Shown here piece after piece: positions 1-8,761 of a stretch of DNA of 64,000 bases (the stretch's first letter is position 1; each line of letters starts with the position of its first letter). The stretch is taken from positions 1,054,001-1,118,000 of the forward strand of contig NZ_OY762269.1 in assembly GCF_963665245.1 (NCBI RefSeq). The letters are read 5' to 3'. The translations under genes and the position numbers were made by a program. Source of the DNA: an uncultured Paludibaculum sp. Lineage in GTDB: Bacteria > Acidobacteriota > Terriglobia > Bryobacterales > Bryobacteraceae. Under the pieces are notes generated by a model. The model saw nothing but the letters and a program-made list of their open reading frames with translations. It was not told the origin of the DNA and ran no database searches.

Positions 1-1
1 G

Positions 2-862
2 GGGGAGGTACTGCGTGCGTTTGCGCCGATGGTCTACCCGAGCTTCTTTGCGGCCTCGGGTATCGCCATGGCGGCTGGCCGCGACTTCAACTCCGGCGAT
101 CTTAGGGAGAACTCAGCGCTGGTCGCGGTAGTGAACGAGACTTTTGCCCGCAAGGCTTTTCCCAAGGAGAATCCCGTTGGCAAGCGGATCGCACTGGACA
201 CCGAAGCATACGAGATCATCGGAGTCGTCAAGGATTCCCGGTACCTGAATCCACGCGGCGAGACCATGCCCACTGTCTATGAGCCCTTCCTTCAATTCGG
301 CACCGGGCGTGGCCAGATGGCACTCTATGTCCGGGTGGAAGCCGGCGCACAAACCGTAGTGCCGCAATTGCGCGAGGCGATTCAGAACGTCGATCGGGAA
401 TTGCCGATGTTCGAGATCCAGACCCTGGCCGAGGAGATGGATGCAGTGCTGGTAAGGGAGCGGCTGATGGCTACTCTTTCCGGCCTTTTCAGCCTTTTGG
501 CCACACTGCTCGCCGCGGTCGGTTTGTATGGGCTCTTCGCGTTCGCAGTAGCGCAGCGGACGCGGGAGATCGGGATTCGCATGGCGCTCGGAGCGCAGGG
601 TGGCGATGTCGTGTGGGCGGTGATGCGGGAAGTGCTGGCCCTGGCCTTGGCGGGTGTGGCCATCGGGATCCCTGCCGCGCTGTTGTGTGCCCGGCTCGCA
701 TCCGCCCAGATCTCAGGGCTGTTGTTCGGCCTGCGGCCCTCCGATCCGTTGACAATTGCTGCGGCGACGCTGGGTCTCTTGTTCACGGCGGCGCTGGCGG
801 GTTTCCTGCCGGCCATGAAGGCGGCCCGGGTCGACCCTCTGCGTGCTCTCCGCAGCGAATAA
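2..862 (+). CDS. Orphan MacB/FtsX-type ABC permease, 3' part
   Basis: Partial gene whose reading frame is open to the left window edge; an ATG at 29 is internal, because the in-frame residues before it match the usual run-in of the family. Visible are the C-terminal part of the periplasmic MacB-like domain (the 'GRDF' and 'VVNETFARKAFP' stretches are typical) and the last FtsX domain, with about four membrane segments and the 'RTREIGIRMALGA' signature. It ends in 'DPLRALRSE', the usual end of acidobacterial duplicated orphan permeases. These proteins lack a fused ATPase; their substrate is unknown. The full-length relative at 22954 shows the expected complete architecture. Confidence 0.9.
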   Translation, partial: GEVLRAFAPMVYPSFFAASGIAMAAGRDFNSGDLRENSALVAVVNETFARKAFPKENPVGKRIALDTEAYEIIGVVKDSRYLNPRGETMPTVYEPFLQFGTGRGQMALYVRVEAGAQTVVPQLREAIQNVDRELPMFEIQTLAEEMDAVLVRERLMATLSGLFSLLATLLAAVGLYGLFAFAVAQRTREIGIRMALGAQGGDVVWAVMREVLALALAGVAIGIPAALLCARLASAQISGLLFGLRPSDPLTIAAATLGLLFTAALAGFLPAMKAARVDPLRALRSE

Positions 863-881
863 CCAGTCAGGTTGTGGGGAA

Positions 882-1529
882 TCAGGGCCGCTGCATGAGC
901 TCACCGGGGTGCTTCAATCCGCCGATTTCGAATTCGTAGCGCTCGACGCCGATCACCGCCATCAGTTTACCCGCGCCTAACGGCCGCCCCTGTGTCTCGA
1001 AAAACAGGGCTCCATCGGTGGATTCACCGGCGCCGAGCTTCGTGGCAACCAGGACGATGGCCGAGGCGGCCGCGGCCGCCTTGATCTTCGAAGAGCCCAC
1101 CTCGGCTAACGCGGCCTGGCGCCGCTGCTCGTAGCCGTTCGTCGACTGAAAGCGGCTGAGGCCATACAGCCCAACTTCATAGGTGCCTACCAGTTTGATC
1201 ACGTCGTTGCGGCCGCCTCGTTGCAGAAACTGCATCACCACGTTGCGGGCCGGCGTGGCGGGGACCACCGTACCATCCGACCGTACAAAGCGGAAGTCGT
1301 CGGGCTTCACCGTTCGCGCCGAGGGCGACCCGTTCGAAATGGCGACCTGGAGGACGGCATATTCTTTGAGGTTGGCCGGCAGCGGCGCGAACATGACTGT
1401 GAGGCCTGAACGCGTCAGTGTCTGGTACTTCAAGCCGTTCGACTCAAACTCGATGGCTTGGCCAAACAAAGGGCAAACACTCCACGCCAGGGCGGCCAGT
1501 AGGGCGCTGCGAATGGCGTGGTGAAGCAT
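882..1529 (-). CDS. Secreted protein of unknown function
   Basis: A 215-residue protein with a Sec signal peptide (about residues 1-26, 'ALLAALAWSVCPLFGQA'). The mature part contains a stretch about residue 55-110 that looks like an exported beta-rich domain, and an alanine-rich hydrophobic segment near residues 150-170 that could be a second membrane contact. I do not recognise a named family. The start is supported by GGAGAT before the ATG; a TATCAT box ends 6 bases before the same ATG. It is convergent with the permease at the left edge. Confidence 0.75.
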   Translation of the reverse strand: MLHHAIRSALLAALAWSVCPLFGQAIEFESNGLKYQTLTRSGLTVMFAPLPANLKEYAVLQVAISNGSPSARTVKPDDFRFVRSDGTVVPATPARNVVMQFLQRGGRNDVIKLVGTYEVGLYGLSRFQSTNGYEQRRQAALAEVGSSKIKAAAAASAIVLVATKLGAGESTDGALFFETQGRPLGAGKLMAVIGVERYEFEIGGLKHPGELMQRP

Positions 1530-1617
1530 ATCTCCATGATAGACTGGCGACTGGAACGGGTCGTCTCGAGATCCACCGAAGATAGTGGATCCTCTTCATT
1601 CCAGGATCGAATTACTT

Positions 1618-3219
1618 ATGAGCAATACCGGTGTCTGTCCTAGCAGTCATACGTTGGAATCTCTTGGATTAACACCCACCACTCAGTGGTGGAACTTGGG
1701 TACCGGCCGTCTGACAGAGATGGCCCTACAACGGCAGGAAGGCGTTCTTGCCGGAAACGGAGCGCTGGTGGTCCGCACCGGCCAGTTCACCGGGCGATCT
1801 CCGAAAGATAAGTTCATCGTCCGGGATAGCTATACCGAAGGCACCGTGGCCTGGGGCAGTGTCAATCAGCCGCTCTCGCCCGATCAATTCGACGGCATCT
1901 GGGCGCGTGTGCAGCAGTTCTTAAATGGGCGTGAGGTGTTCATTGCCGATCTGAAGGCAGGCGCCGACCCCACTTTCATGATGCCCATCCGCGTGATCAC
2001 CCAGCGGGCATGGCACTCCATGTTTGCCCGGCAGTTGTTCATCAAGCCGGAGTTGCACGAATTGGCCGGACACGTGCCGGACTTCACCATCGTCTTTGCC
2101 CCCGAGTTCACCTGCGATCCGGAGACTGACGGCACGCGGTCCGAGACCGCAATCTGCGTCAACTTCACCCGGCGAATGGTGCTGATCTTGGGTACCTTCT
2201 ATGCCGGCGAGATGAAGAAATCGGTGTTCACCATCCTCAACCACCTGCTGCCGGAAAAGAACGTATTGCCGATGCACTGTTCCGCCAACGTGGGCGGTCA
2301 CAAGAAGGTAGCCCTGTTCTTCGGCCTGTCCGGCACCGGCAAGACCACGCTCTCGGCGGACAAGGAGCGCCGGCTGATTGGTGACGACGAGCATGGTTGG
2401 TCGGAGACGGGGGTTTTCAACTTCGAAGGCGGCTGCTATGCCAAGTGCATTCGGTTATCGCGCGAGGCCGAACCGCAGATCTTTGACGCCATCCGTTTCG
2501 GATGCGTGCTGGAGAACGTCGTGATTGATCCGGAGACTCGGATCCTGAACTATGATTCCGAGGAGTTCACCGAGAATACGCGAGCGGCTTACCGCGCCCA
2601 GTACATCAGCAACGCGCTGGTGCCTGGCTTGGGTGGCCATCCTTCCGATGTCGTCTTTCTGACGGCCGATGCCTTCGGTGTGCTTCCTCCAATCTCCAAG
2701 CTGACGCCACAGCAGGCCATGTACCACTTCCTCAGCGGCTACACGGCCCGCCTGGCGGGTACTGAGCGGGGTCTTGGCAAGGAGCCGCAGGCGACCTTCA
2801 GTTCCTGCTTTGGCGAGCCCTTCCTTCCTCGCAGCCCTCTGGAATATGCCCGCATGCTGGGCGAGAAGCTGGAGAAGCACAAAGCCCGGGTCTGGTTGGT
2901 GAACACCGGTTGGGTCGCCGGACCGGCCGGCGTGGGTCACCGCATGAAGCTCGCCCACACGCGGGCCATGGTCAACGCCGCGATTGAAGGGGAACTCAGC
3001 GACGTGCCGGTGGTGCCGCATCCCGTGTTCCAGGTGCAGGTACCCGCATTTTGCCCCGGCGTACCTAACGAAGTCTTGGATGCGCGTGCAATGTGGGCCG
3101 ACAAGGCCGCATACGACGCGGCCGTCAAGGATCTGGCGGATCGCTTTCGTCGTAACTTCGCCGAGAAGTTCGGCTCGGTCGGTGCCGACATCGCCGCCGC
3201 GGGGCCACTGGCCGGCTAG
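1618..3219 (+). CDS. pckA: Phosphoenolpyruvate carboxykinase (ATP)
   Basis: Converts oxaloacetate and ATP to phosphoenolpyruvate, CO2 and ADP, the first committed step of gluconeogenesis; cytosolic. The 533-residue length matches the ATP-type family. Seen: 'TGRSPKDKFIVRD' near the N-terminus, the kinase P-loop 'GLSGTGKTTLS' (about residues 236-246), then 'GDDEHGW' and 'NFEGGCYAK', which carry metal- and substrate-binding residues. An upstream in-frame ATG at 1585 would add 11 residues, but the ATG at 1618 fits the family N-terminus better. selC lies 40 bases downstream on the same strand. Confidence 0.97.
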   Translation: MSNTGVCPSSHTLESLGLTPTTQWWNLGTGRLTEMALQRQEGVLAGNGALVVRTGQFTGRSPKDKFIVRDSYTEGTVAWGSVNQPLSPDQFDGIWARVQQFLNGREVFIADLKAGADPTFMMPIRVITQRAWHSMFARQLFIKPELHELAGHVPDFTIVFAPEFTCDPETDGTRSETAICVNFTRRMVLILGTFYAGEMKKSVFTILNHLLPEKNVLPMHCSANVGGHKKVALFFGLSGTGKTTLSADKERRLIGDDEHGWSETGVFNFEGGCYAKCIRLSREAEPQIFDAIRFGCVLENVVIDPETRILNYDSEEFTENTRAAYRAQYISNALVPGLGGHPSDVVFLTADAFGVLPPISKLTPQQAMYHFLSGYTARLAGTERGLGKEPQATFSSCFGEPFLPRSPLEYARMLGEKLEKHKARVWLVNTGWVAGPAGVGHRMKLAHTRAMVNAAIEGELSDVPVVPHPVFQVQVPAFCPGVPNEVLDARAMWADKAAYDAAVKDLADRFRRNFAEKFGSVGADIAAAGPLAG

Positions 3220-3259
3220 CCGCCGCCGGTCGGCCTTGTCCGAATTGCTAAGATGCAGT

Positions 3260-3354
3260 GGGAGCCAATCTTGCCCGGTGGTAGGCACGGTCTTCAAAAC
3301 CGCTGAACGGTTCTCTGGATCGTTGGTCGGTTCGACTCCGACTGGTTCCCGCCA
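3260..3354 (+). tRNA. selC: tRNA-Sec (anticodon UCA)
   Basis: The 95-base element has the unusual selenocysteine tRNA layout. The acceptor stem is 8 bp (3260-3267 with 3343-3350, one G-U pair), followed by discriminator G and an encoded CCA (3352-3354). The anticodon loop is CTTCAAA with TCA at 3294-3296. A long variable arm occupies about 3304-3325, and a 5-bp T stem GTCGG/CCGAC closes the TTCGACT loop (8+5 acceptor-T arrangement). It reads UGA codons as selenocysteine with SelA, SelB and SelD, none of which is in this window. The helicase gene starts 15 bases after its CCA end. Confidence 0.95.
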
Positions 3355-3369
3355 AGGCCCATCGCTGAC

Positions 3370-5895
3370 ATGATTCCTTGGGAGACTCTCAACCCCGAGC
3401 AGCGTGAGGCCGTCGAGGCCTGGAATCTCGCTTTGCTCGTCATGGCGCCCGTGGGCACTGGCAAGACCAATGTCCTGGCTCTGCGCGCCGCGAATGCGGT
3501 GGAGCAGGGCGTTGCCCCGTCGTCGATCCTCTGCCTCTCGTTCACAAACAAGGCCGCCCGCGAGGTGAAAGACCGCCTCACCCGGCACCTGGGCCGGCGG
3601 GGCGGGGAAGTGACGGCCAAGACGTTCCACGGCCTGTGCGCGCAGATCCTGCGTGTCGAGGCGCCGGCCGTGGGCTGGGACCGCGATTTCCTCATCTATG
3701 ACGAAGAGGATTGCCGCTCAATCCTCGGCGAGGTGGCGCGCCGCGCCAACATCAAGCCGCCGGACGACGAGCGCGACTCCTTTGAGTTCCTGCTCTTCGA
3801 CGCGGCCGCCCGCGCCCGCCTCAGCGAATTCGACGATGAAGTCCCGCGGACTCCCCAGCAGGTCTTCGATTCCTGCCTGCGGGATAGCCGCGCATCGTTC
3901 CTGCAGTATCGTGGCGGGCTCATGTTCAAACCGCTGCTGACGGAGTATGTTCACGCCCTGCGCGACTGTCACGCCGTCGACTTTGCCGACCTGATAGCCG
4001 GTGTGAATCGCCTGTTCAAGGAGAATCCCGAGGCGCTGGAACGCTGGCAGAGCAAGTTCTCCTGGATCCAGGTGGATGAGATTCAGGACACGAACCGAGG
4101 AGAATACCGGCCCCTGGCGCTCCTCGCCGCTCGTCACCGCCGCCTCTCGCTCTTCGGTGACATTGACCAGACCATCTATCAGTGGCGTGGGTCGGTTCCG
4201 CTGCGGATCCTTGCCGAGTATAAATCGGCATTCGCGCCGGTCCACGAGATCCGGTTCACGCGGAACTACCGTTCCACCCGCCGCATTCTAGAGGCCTGCG
4301 AGCGCCTGATTCGGGCTTGTCCCGGGGCATTGACCAAGCACATCGTGCCGCAGCAGGCCGAGGAAGGCGAACCGCTGCGTGTCTATGAGGCGGACGATGC
4401 CCGCGACGAGGCCCGCTGGATCCGCAACCAGGTGCAGACCCTGGTGGAGGAGCAGGGCGTCCAACTTGGCCAGATAGCGGTGCTCACCCGCAGCAACTTC
4501 ACTTCGCGCGAGGTGTCCCGAAACTTCACGGCGCTGGGACTGCCTCATCTTCAGGTGGACCAGTTCAAGTTCTTCCAGCGGGCGGAGATCAAGGAGGCAT
4601 TGGCGCACCTGCGCCTGCTGTTGAATCCACACGATGCCAACAGTCTGATGCGCTATCTGAAAACGCCGCCCAAGGGCGTCGGCGAGGCCACCATCGAGGC
4701 TCTGGCCGGCGCGCCCCGGCAAGCCGGCTTAAAGCCCGCGGACCTGCTCTCTCCCTCGACGTTTGAATTCGGCGACCCGTTCCGGCCCTTGCTGGAAGCC
4801 GCACGCGCGGGACGCGTTGTGGTCTTCGACATCGAGACCACGGGGCTCGCCGTCGGCGATGACGAAATTGTGGAGATCGCGGCAGCACGCTGCGACGGGT
4901 CCTCCGTGCTGGCTGAGTTTCACGCGTATCTGAAGCCCTCACGGCCGGTGGGTGACTCGGAACCAATCCATCATCTCAGCGACGAGTTCCTGGCTCGCGA
5001 GGGCCGCGACCCGGGCCAGGTGCTGCGCGAGTTCGAGTTGTTCTGTGACGGCTGTGTTCTGGCTGGCCACAATGTGGCCTTGTTCGACGTGCCCATGGTG
5101 CGCAGCGTGTGTGCCCGGTTGGGTTTGCCCGCCTGGGGCGCCGTACAGGTGTTCGATACGCTCGACCTCACGCGCCGCTTCCACCGCCTGCCCCGGTACA
5201 AGCTAGGCGAGATCTGTAGCCGCCTGGGACTCAGGAGCATCCCGACTCATCGCGCCGACGCCGATGTCGCGGCCACCGTGGAATTGCTCCAAGTCCTCTT
5301 GCCGCGCCTGGAGGAGGGAGCCCTGGCGCGAGTGAGTGCCGTGAAGCAGTACGGCCCGAAGTTCAAGCCGTTGGCCGAGAAGATGGAGCAGTGGCGCCAG
5401 TTCCTGGCCGTGGAGCGGCCGCACGAACTGCTGGAGCGCATCCTGCACGAATCGGGTCTCATTAAGCACTACGAGCGGGACGCGTCCGACGCCCCACGCC
5501 GTGAGCATCTTGATGAACTACTCTCGTTGTTCCAGCGTTTTGACGACCTGTCGATGCAACCCATGGACGCCACAATCCATGTGCTCAGCGTGGCCTCGTT
5601 GGGCAAAGAGATCGATGGACAAGCGGTGGACGAAGACAAGGTTCTGCTGCTGACGGTCCATCAGGCCAAGGGTCTGGAATTCGACACCGTCTTCATAGCA
5701 GGTGCCGCCGATGGCGAGTTTCCCAATCGCCGCAGCGTGAAGGAAGGGCTCGAGGATGAGGAGCACCGGCTATTCTACGTCGCCGTTAGCCGGGCCAAAC
5801 GGCGGCTCTACTTTACTTACCCCGTCATTGGAGGGTGGGGCCGGCAGCAGATGCCTAGCCGCTATCTGCGCATGGTGATGCCGGTCAAAGAGTGA
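3370..5895 (+). CDS. UvrD/PcrA-type helicase with internal DEDDh exonuclease domain
   Basis: An 841-residue SF1A helicase. Motifs: Q-motif 'LNPEQREAV', Walker A 'APVGTGKT' (about residues 26-33), Walker B 'VDEIQDTN', 'GDIDQTIYQWRG', 'RNYRST', and near the C-terminus 'LTVHQAKGLEFD' (about 760) and 'LFYVAVSRAK'. Between the two halves of domain 2 (about residues 480-650) sits a complete DnaQ/DEDDh 3'-5' exonuclease: ExoI 'FDIETTG' (about 487), ExoII 'AGHNVALFDVPMV', ExoIII 'HRADADVAAT' (about 627). It presumably unwinds and trims DNA in repair. Exonuclease-helicase fusions exist, but insertion inside the helicase core is unusual. The stop overlaps the convergent permease gene by 11 bases. Confidence 0.92.
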   Translation: MIPWETLNPEQREAVEAWNLALLVMAPVGTGKTNVLALRAANAVEQGVAPSSILCLSFTNKAAREVKDRLTRHLGRRGGEVTAKTFHGLCAQILRVEAPAVGWDRDFLIYDEEDCRSILGEVARRANIKPPDDERDSFEFLLFDAAARARLSEFDDEVPRTPQQVFDSCLRDSRASFLQYRGGLMFKPLLTEYVHALRDCHAVDFADLIAGVNRLFKENPEALERWQSKFSWIQVDEIQDTNRGEYRPLALLAARHRRLSLFGDIDQTIYQWRGSVPLRILAEYKSAFAPVHEIRFTRNYRSTRRILEACERLIRACPGALTKHIVPQQAEEGEPLRVYEADDARDEARWIRNQVQTLVEEQGVQLGQIAVLTRSNFTSREVSRNFTALGLPHLQVDQFKFFQRAEIKEALAHLRLLLNPHDANSLMRYLKTPPKGVGEATIEALAGAPRQAGLKPADLLSPSTFEFGDPFRPLLEAARAGRVVVFDIETTGLAVGDDEIVEIAAARCDGSSVLAEFHAYLKPSRPVGDSEPIHHLSDEFLAREGRDPGQVLREFELFCDGCVLAGHNVALFDVPMVRSVCARLGLPAWGAVQVFDTLDLTRRFHRLPRYKLGEICSRLGLRSIPTHRADADVAATVELLQVLLPRLEEGALARVSAVKQYGPKFKPLAEKMEQWRQFLAVERPHELLERILHESGLIKHYERDASDAPRREHLDELLSLFQRFDDLSMQPMDATIHVLSVASLGKEIDGQAVDEDKVLLLTVHQAKGLEFDTVFIAGAADGEFPNRRSVKEGLEDEEHRLFYVAVSRAKRRLYFTYPVIGGWGRQQMPSRYLRMVMPVKE

Positions 5896-7138
5896 CGCGG
5901 CGGCGCCAGTACAGATAGAGCGGGATGCCTGAAGCGATCAGAGCCAGGCCTGCCAACGAACTGCCGGGTGTCGTGATGAAGCAGCTTAGGACGAACCCCA
6001 CGGCAACGACGAGAAAAGCCAGCGGTGTCCAGGGATAGCCCCACACGCGATAAGGACGGACGTGCCCGGGTCTGCGCCTGCGCAGCAGCATGACCCCGGC
6101 CACGACGAGAGCATAGAAGATCCATGCGCCGAAGGTGCAGTACGAGATGAGCGTCTCGTACGTGCCCGTAAAGACCAATAGCGACGACCAGACTCCATGC
6201 GCCACCAGCGAGAAGGCCGGCGTTCTGAATCGTGGGTGCACTTGGCCGAAAGGCGAGAAGAACAGTCCATCGCGAGCCTGGGCGAAGTAGACGCGAGCCG
6301 CGCCCAGGATGCACGTGTTCGTGCAGCCCACCAGGGCAACCAGAATCGTCAGAGTCACCCAGATGGCGGCGCCGCCGCCCAAGACGGTTTGAACGGCCGT
6401 GGTTCCCGCCGCCGTCGTGGCGAGTATCCGCTCCACCGGCAGCGCCCGCATGGTGACCCAGAGCGAGGCACAGTAAACGACGATCACCGCTCCCAAGCCG
6501 ATGCCCAGCGCTCGTGGCAGGCTCCTACGCGCGTCCAGCATTTCTCCGGCAACGCACGGCGCCATGTTCCAGCCTTCATAGGCCCATAGCGCCGGCACCA
6601 GGGCGGCGCTGAACTGCAGCGGGGTCCACTGCGTGGGCCACGACCAGTCAAGCGGGGCGGTCGACGGTCTCGTGGCTACAGCCGTGATCATCCACAGCAA
6701 TCCAGTGAGCTTGACCAGGTTCATTGCATTTCCGAACCATGCGCCCTGCCGCACGCCCAACACGTTCAGGAACGTCAGGCTCATCAGGAGGCCGACGGCC
6801 ACCAGCTTGCCCTCCCAGTGCGAGAGAGGCATCACTCCGCCCAACAGTGTGGAAAAGCCCACTGCCAGCGCCGCCAGGCCACCGCCTTGGATCACTGCGA
6901 AGAACGACCAGCCCAACAGGAACCCCGGCAGCGGACCCCACGACTCCCGCAGGTAAATGTACTCGCCGCCCGTGTCCGGAAACATGGCACCCATCTCGGC
7001 GTAGGCCAAGGCGCCAAACCAGGAAAGCAGGCCCGCGAAGACCATGACCAGCATGGCTGCCAGCGGTGACGGCTGGGGACGCAGCAATGTCGCTGGAATC
7101 AGAAAGATGGCGGAACCAATCACGGCGCTGACAACCAA
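5885..7138 (-). CDS. APC-superfamily amino acid permease
   Basis: About twelve membrane segments and the APC signature 'VIGSAIFLIPA' in the first of them, then 'WFGALAYAEMGAMFPDTGGEYIYLRE', broken here at 'AEMGAMFP' and 'GGEYIYLRE', typical of the LAT/APA group of amino acid transporters or exchangers in the inner membrane. The start is uncertain. The annotated codon is TTG at 7138, but the open frame continues upstream with family-like residues 'LERRLGLWDAVS', where no ATG, GTG or TTG exists, only CTG. A minus-strand TATAAT lies at 7210-7205, so the mRNA probably begins near 7198. Substrate unknown. Confidence 0.88.
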   Translation of the reverse strand: MVVSAVIGSAIFLIPATLLRPQPSPLAAMLVMVFAGLLSWFGALAYAEMGAMFPDTGGEYIYLRESWGPLPGFLLGWSFFAVIQGGGLAALAVGFSTLLGGVMPLSHWEGKLVAVGLLMSLTFLNVLGVRQGAWFGNAMNLVKLTGLLWMITAVATRPSTAPLDWSWPTQWTPLQFSAALVPALWAYEGWNMAPCVAGEMLDARRSLPRALGIGLGAVIVVYCASLWVTMRALPVERILATTAAGTTAVQTVLGGGAAIWVTLTILVALVGCTNTCILGAARVYFAQARDGLFFSPFGQVHPRFRTPAFSLVAHGVWSSLLVFTGTYETLISYCTFGAWIFYALVVAGVMLLRRRRPGHVRPYRVWGYPWTPLAFLVVAVGFVLSCFITTPGSSLAGLALIASGIPLYLYWRRRVTL

Positions 7139-7204
7139 CGAGACTGCGTCCCACAGGCCCAGCCGTCGTTCCAGTTGCGGTGGCGATGATTCCAGGATCA
7201 GCCG

Positions 7205-7212
7205 ATTATACT
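7205..7212. promoter_or_regulatory. Overlapping divergent -10 boxes
   Basis: The minus strand reads TATAAT (7210-7205) toward the APC permease, and the plus strand reads TATACT (7207-7212) toward the GNAT gene, so the two boxes overlap by four bases. The plus-strand box ends 6 bases before the GTG at 7219, which suggests a leaderless GNAT message. No clear -35 box was found for either direction. Confidence 0.5.
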
Positions 7213-7218
7213 AGAGCC

Positions 7219-8025
7219 GTGCCTACATCTTTTTCCACGGCCGACTTGGCCTTGGCCCGGCGGATCGAGGCGGCCGAAGCGGCCAACGGGTTCGCTCTTG
7301 TCCGGAACGCCCGCTCCACCCTTGTGGAAGCTGTGCCCGCCGCGGGCGGCTGCGCTATTTTTGCCGGCGTTGGATCGCCGATGACGCATGCCCTCGGTAT
7401 CGGCATGGATGGCCCTGTGTCGACTGAGGAGTTCGATGGCATGGAGGAGTTCTTCCAAAGCCGCGGCAGCGCCTCATTGATCGACCTCTGCCCGCTGGCC
7501 GACGCCACAGTCATCGAGCAGGTGATGAGTCGCGGCTATCGCGTCATTGAATTCAACAACCTCATGCTGCGGCACCTCGAAGCCGCGGACGCCACGTATA
7601 AAGCTCCGGAACCGCTGGGAGTCGCGCTCTCCGCTGACGACCGCTACGCGGAATGGTGCCGCCTGGTGATGCGCGGCTTCAGCGGCGTTGCGGACATGCC
7701 GGACGAGGCCGCGGAAGTTCTCATCAACCTGAACACCGTCGGTCAAAGTTTCTTCGGCGAAATCGCCGGGGAACCCAGGGGGGGAGCGGCCATGGCCATC
7801 CAGGGCCAGATTGCCCTGCTCTTCGGTGACTCCACCTTAGCCGAGGCGCGTGGACAAGGACTACAGACAGCCCTCATCCGGCACCGCGTCGCCCAGGCCG
7901 CGCGAGCTGGCTGTGAATGGGCAGTGGCCTGTGTGGTGCCCGGAACCGCCTCTCATCGCAACTACGAGCGCTGCGGGTTTCAGCTCTTCTACATGCGCGT
8001 CAATGTGCAGCGCGATGTGGAATGA
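7219..8025 (+). CDS. GNAT-family N-acetyltransferase
   Basis: The C-terminal half carries the acetyl-CoA-binding signature of the GNAT fold ('AEARGQGLQTALIRHRVAQA') followed by 'SHRNYERCGFQLFY', the usual last strand-helix-strand. The N-terminal half ('EAAEAANGFALVRNARSTLVEAV') looks like the duplicated, degenerate GNAT half seen in two-domain members. I chose the GTG at 7219 because an upstream GTG at 7180 lies on the wrong side of the TATACT box at 7207-7212. Substrate cannot be told from sequence. Confidence 0.8.
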   Translation: MPTSFSTADLALARRIEAAEAANGFALVRNARSTLVEAVPAAGGCAIFAGVGSPMTHALGIGMDGPVSTEEFDGMEEFFQSRGSASLIDLCPLADATVIEQVMSRGYRVIEFNNLMLRHLEAADATYKAPEPLGVALSADDRYAEWCRLVMRGFSGVADMPDEAAEVLINLNTVGQSFFGEIAGEPRGGAAMAIQGQIALLFGDSTLAEARGQGLQTALIRHRVAQAARAGCEWAVACVVPGTASHRNYERCGFQLFYMRVNVQRDVE

Positions 8026-8721
8026 CTACTTGCGGCCCGGCACCATGGGCACAAACGCCACTCCGTAGCGGGTGTGTTGCTGCGTGCGTCCCTGCGCGTC
8101 CTTGTCTACGATGACCAGTACCTGCGTGCCTTCGCCGACCGGCGCAATCAGGCGTCCGCCGTTGCGCAACTGATTCACAAGAGCCTGCACCATGTTTGGA
8201 GGGGCGGCCGTGAGGATGATCCGGTCAAACGGCGCTTCCTCCGGCCAGCCGAGGTATCCGTCCCCCAACCGCACCGTCACATTCCGGTAGCCCAACTCAC
8301 GCAGCGTACGTGCGCTCTGCTTCGCCAGCGCGTCCACGATCTCAATGCTAAAGACTTGCTGCGCCAGTTGCGAGAGGATCGCCGCCTGATATCCGCTGCC
8401 GGTGCCGATCTCCAATACCTTGTCCGTGGGCCGGACCTCCAACAGATCGGACATGGACCCAACAATATAGGGCTGCGATATCGTCTGGCCGTGGCCAATC
8501 GGCAGCGGACGGTCTTCGTAGGCGAAGCGCCGCACGTCCTCCGGGATGAAGAGGTGCCGCGGTGTCGCCCGCATCGCCTTCAAAACGGCCGGACTGCGGA
8601 CATCCCGGCGCTCAATCTGAGCCCTCACCATGTTCTCGCGGAGGGCCGCCCAGTCCTGAGCTTCCATGGTGGCGGCCAGACAGATCGGGATGGCGGCGGG
8701 ATGGCGGGGCCAGAGTCTCAT
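8026..8721 (-). CDS. pcm: Protein-L-isoaspartate O-methyltransferase, probably exported
   Basis: Uses SAM to methylate L-isoaspartyl residues in damaged proteins and so start their repair. Seen: 'RENMVRAQIERRDVRSPAVL' near the start, 'PRHLFIPE', 'GHGQTISQPYIVG', the SAM motif 'VLEIGTGSGYQAA', and 'FDRIILTAAP'. The ATG at 8721 has GAAGGCGG in front of it and gives a hydrophobic N-terminus that could be a signal peptide or membrane anchor; periplasmic members of this family are known. A start at 8667 would give a cytosolic form. The gene lies downstream of three secreted-protein genes on the same strand. Confidence 0.9.
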   Translation of the reverse strand: MRLWPRHPAAIPICLAATMEAQDWAALRENMVRAQIERRDVRSPAVLKAMRATPRHLFIPEDVRRFAYEDRPLPIGHGQTISQPYIVGSMSDLLEVRPTDKVLEIGTGSGYQAAILSQLAQQVFSIEIVDALAKQSARTLRELGYRNVTVRLGDGYLGWPEEAPFDRIILTAAPPNMVQALVNQLRNGGRLIAPVGEGTQVLVIVDKDAQGRTQQHTRYGVAFVPMVPGRK

Positions 8722-8761
8722 TCCGCCTTCAGCATACGCCCCAACGCCGCGAACGTCGATG

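Noticed and set aside
3237..3254. TTGTCC and TAAGAT before selC as a promoter
   Set aside because: The spacing of only 7 bases between the boxes is wrong for sigma-70; TAAGAT alone ends 5 bases before the tRNA and is too weak to call.
2455..3630. A 391-codon minus-strand frame over pckA, selC and the helicase start
   Set aside because: It would run antisense through a tRNA gene and two well-conserved protein genes.
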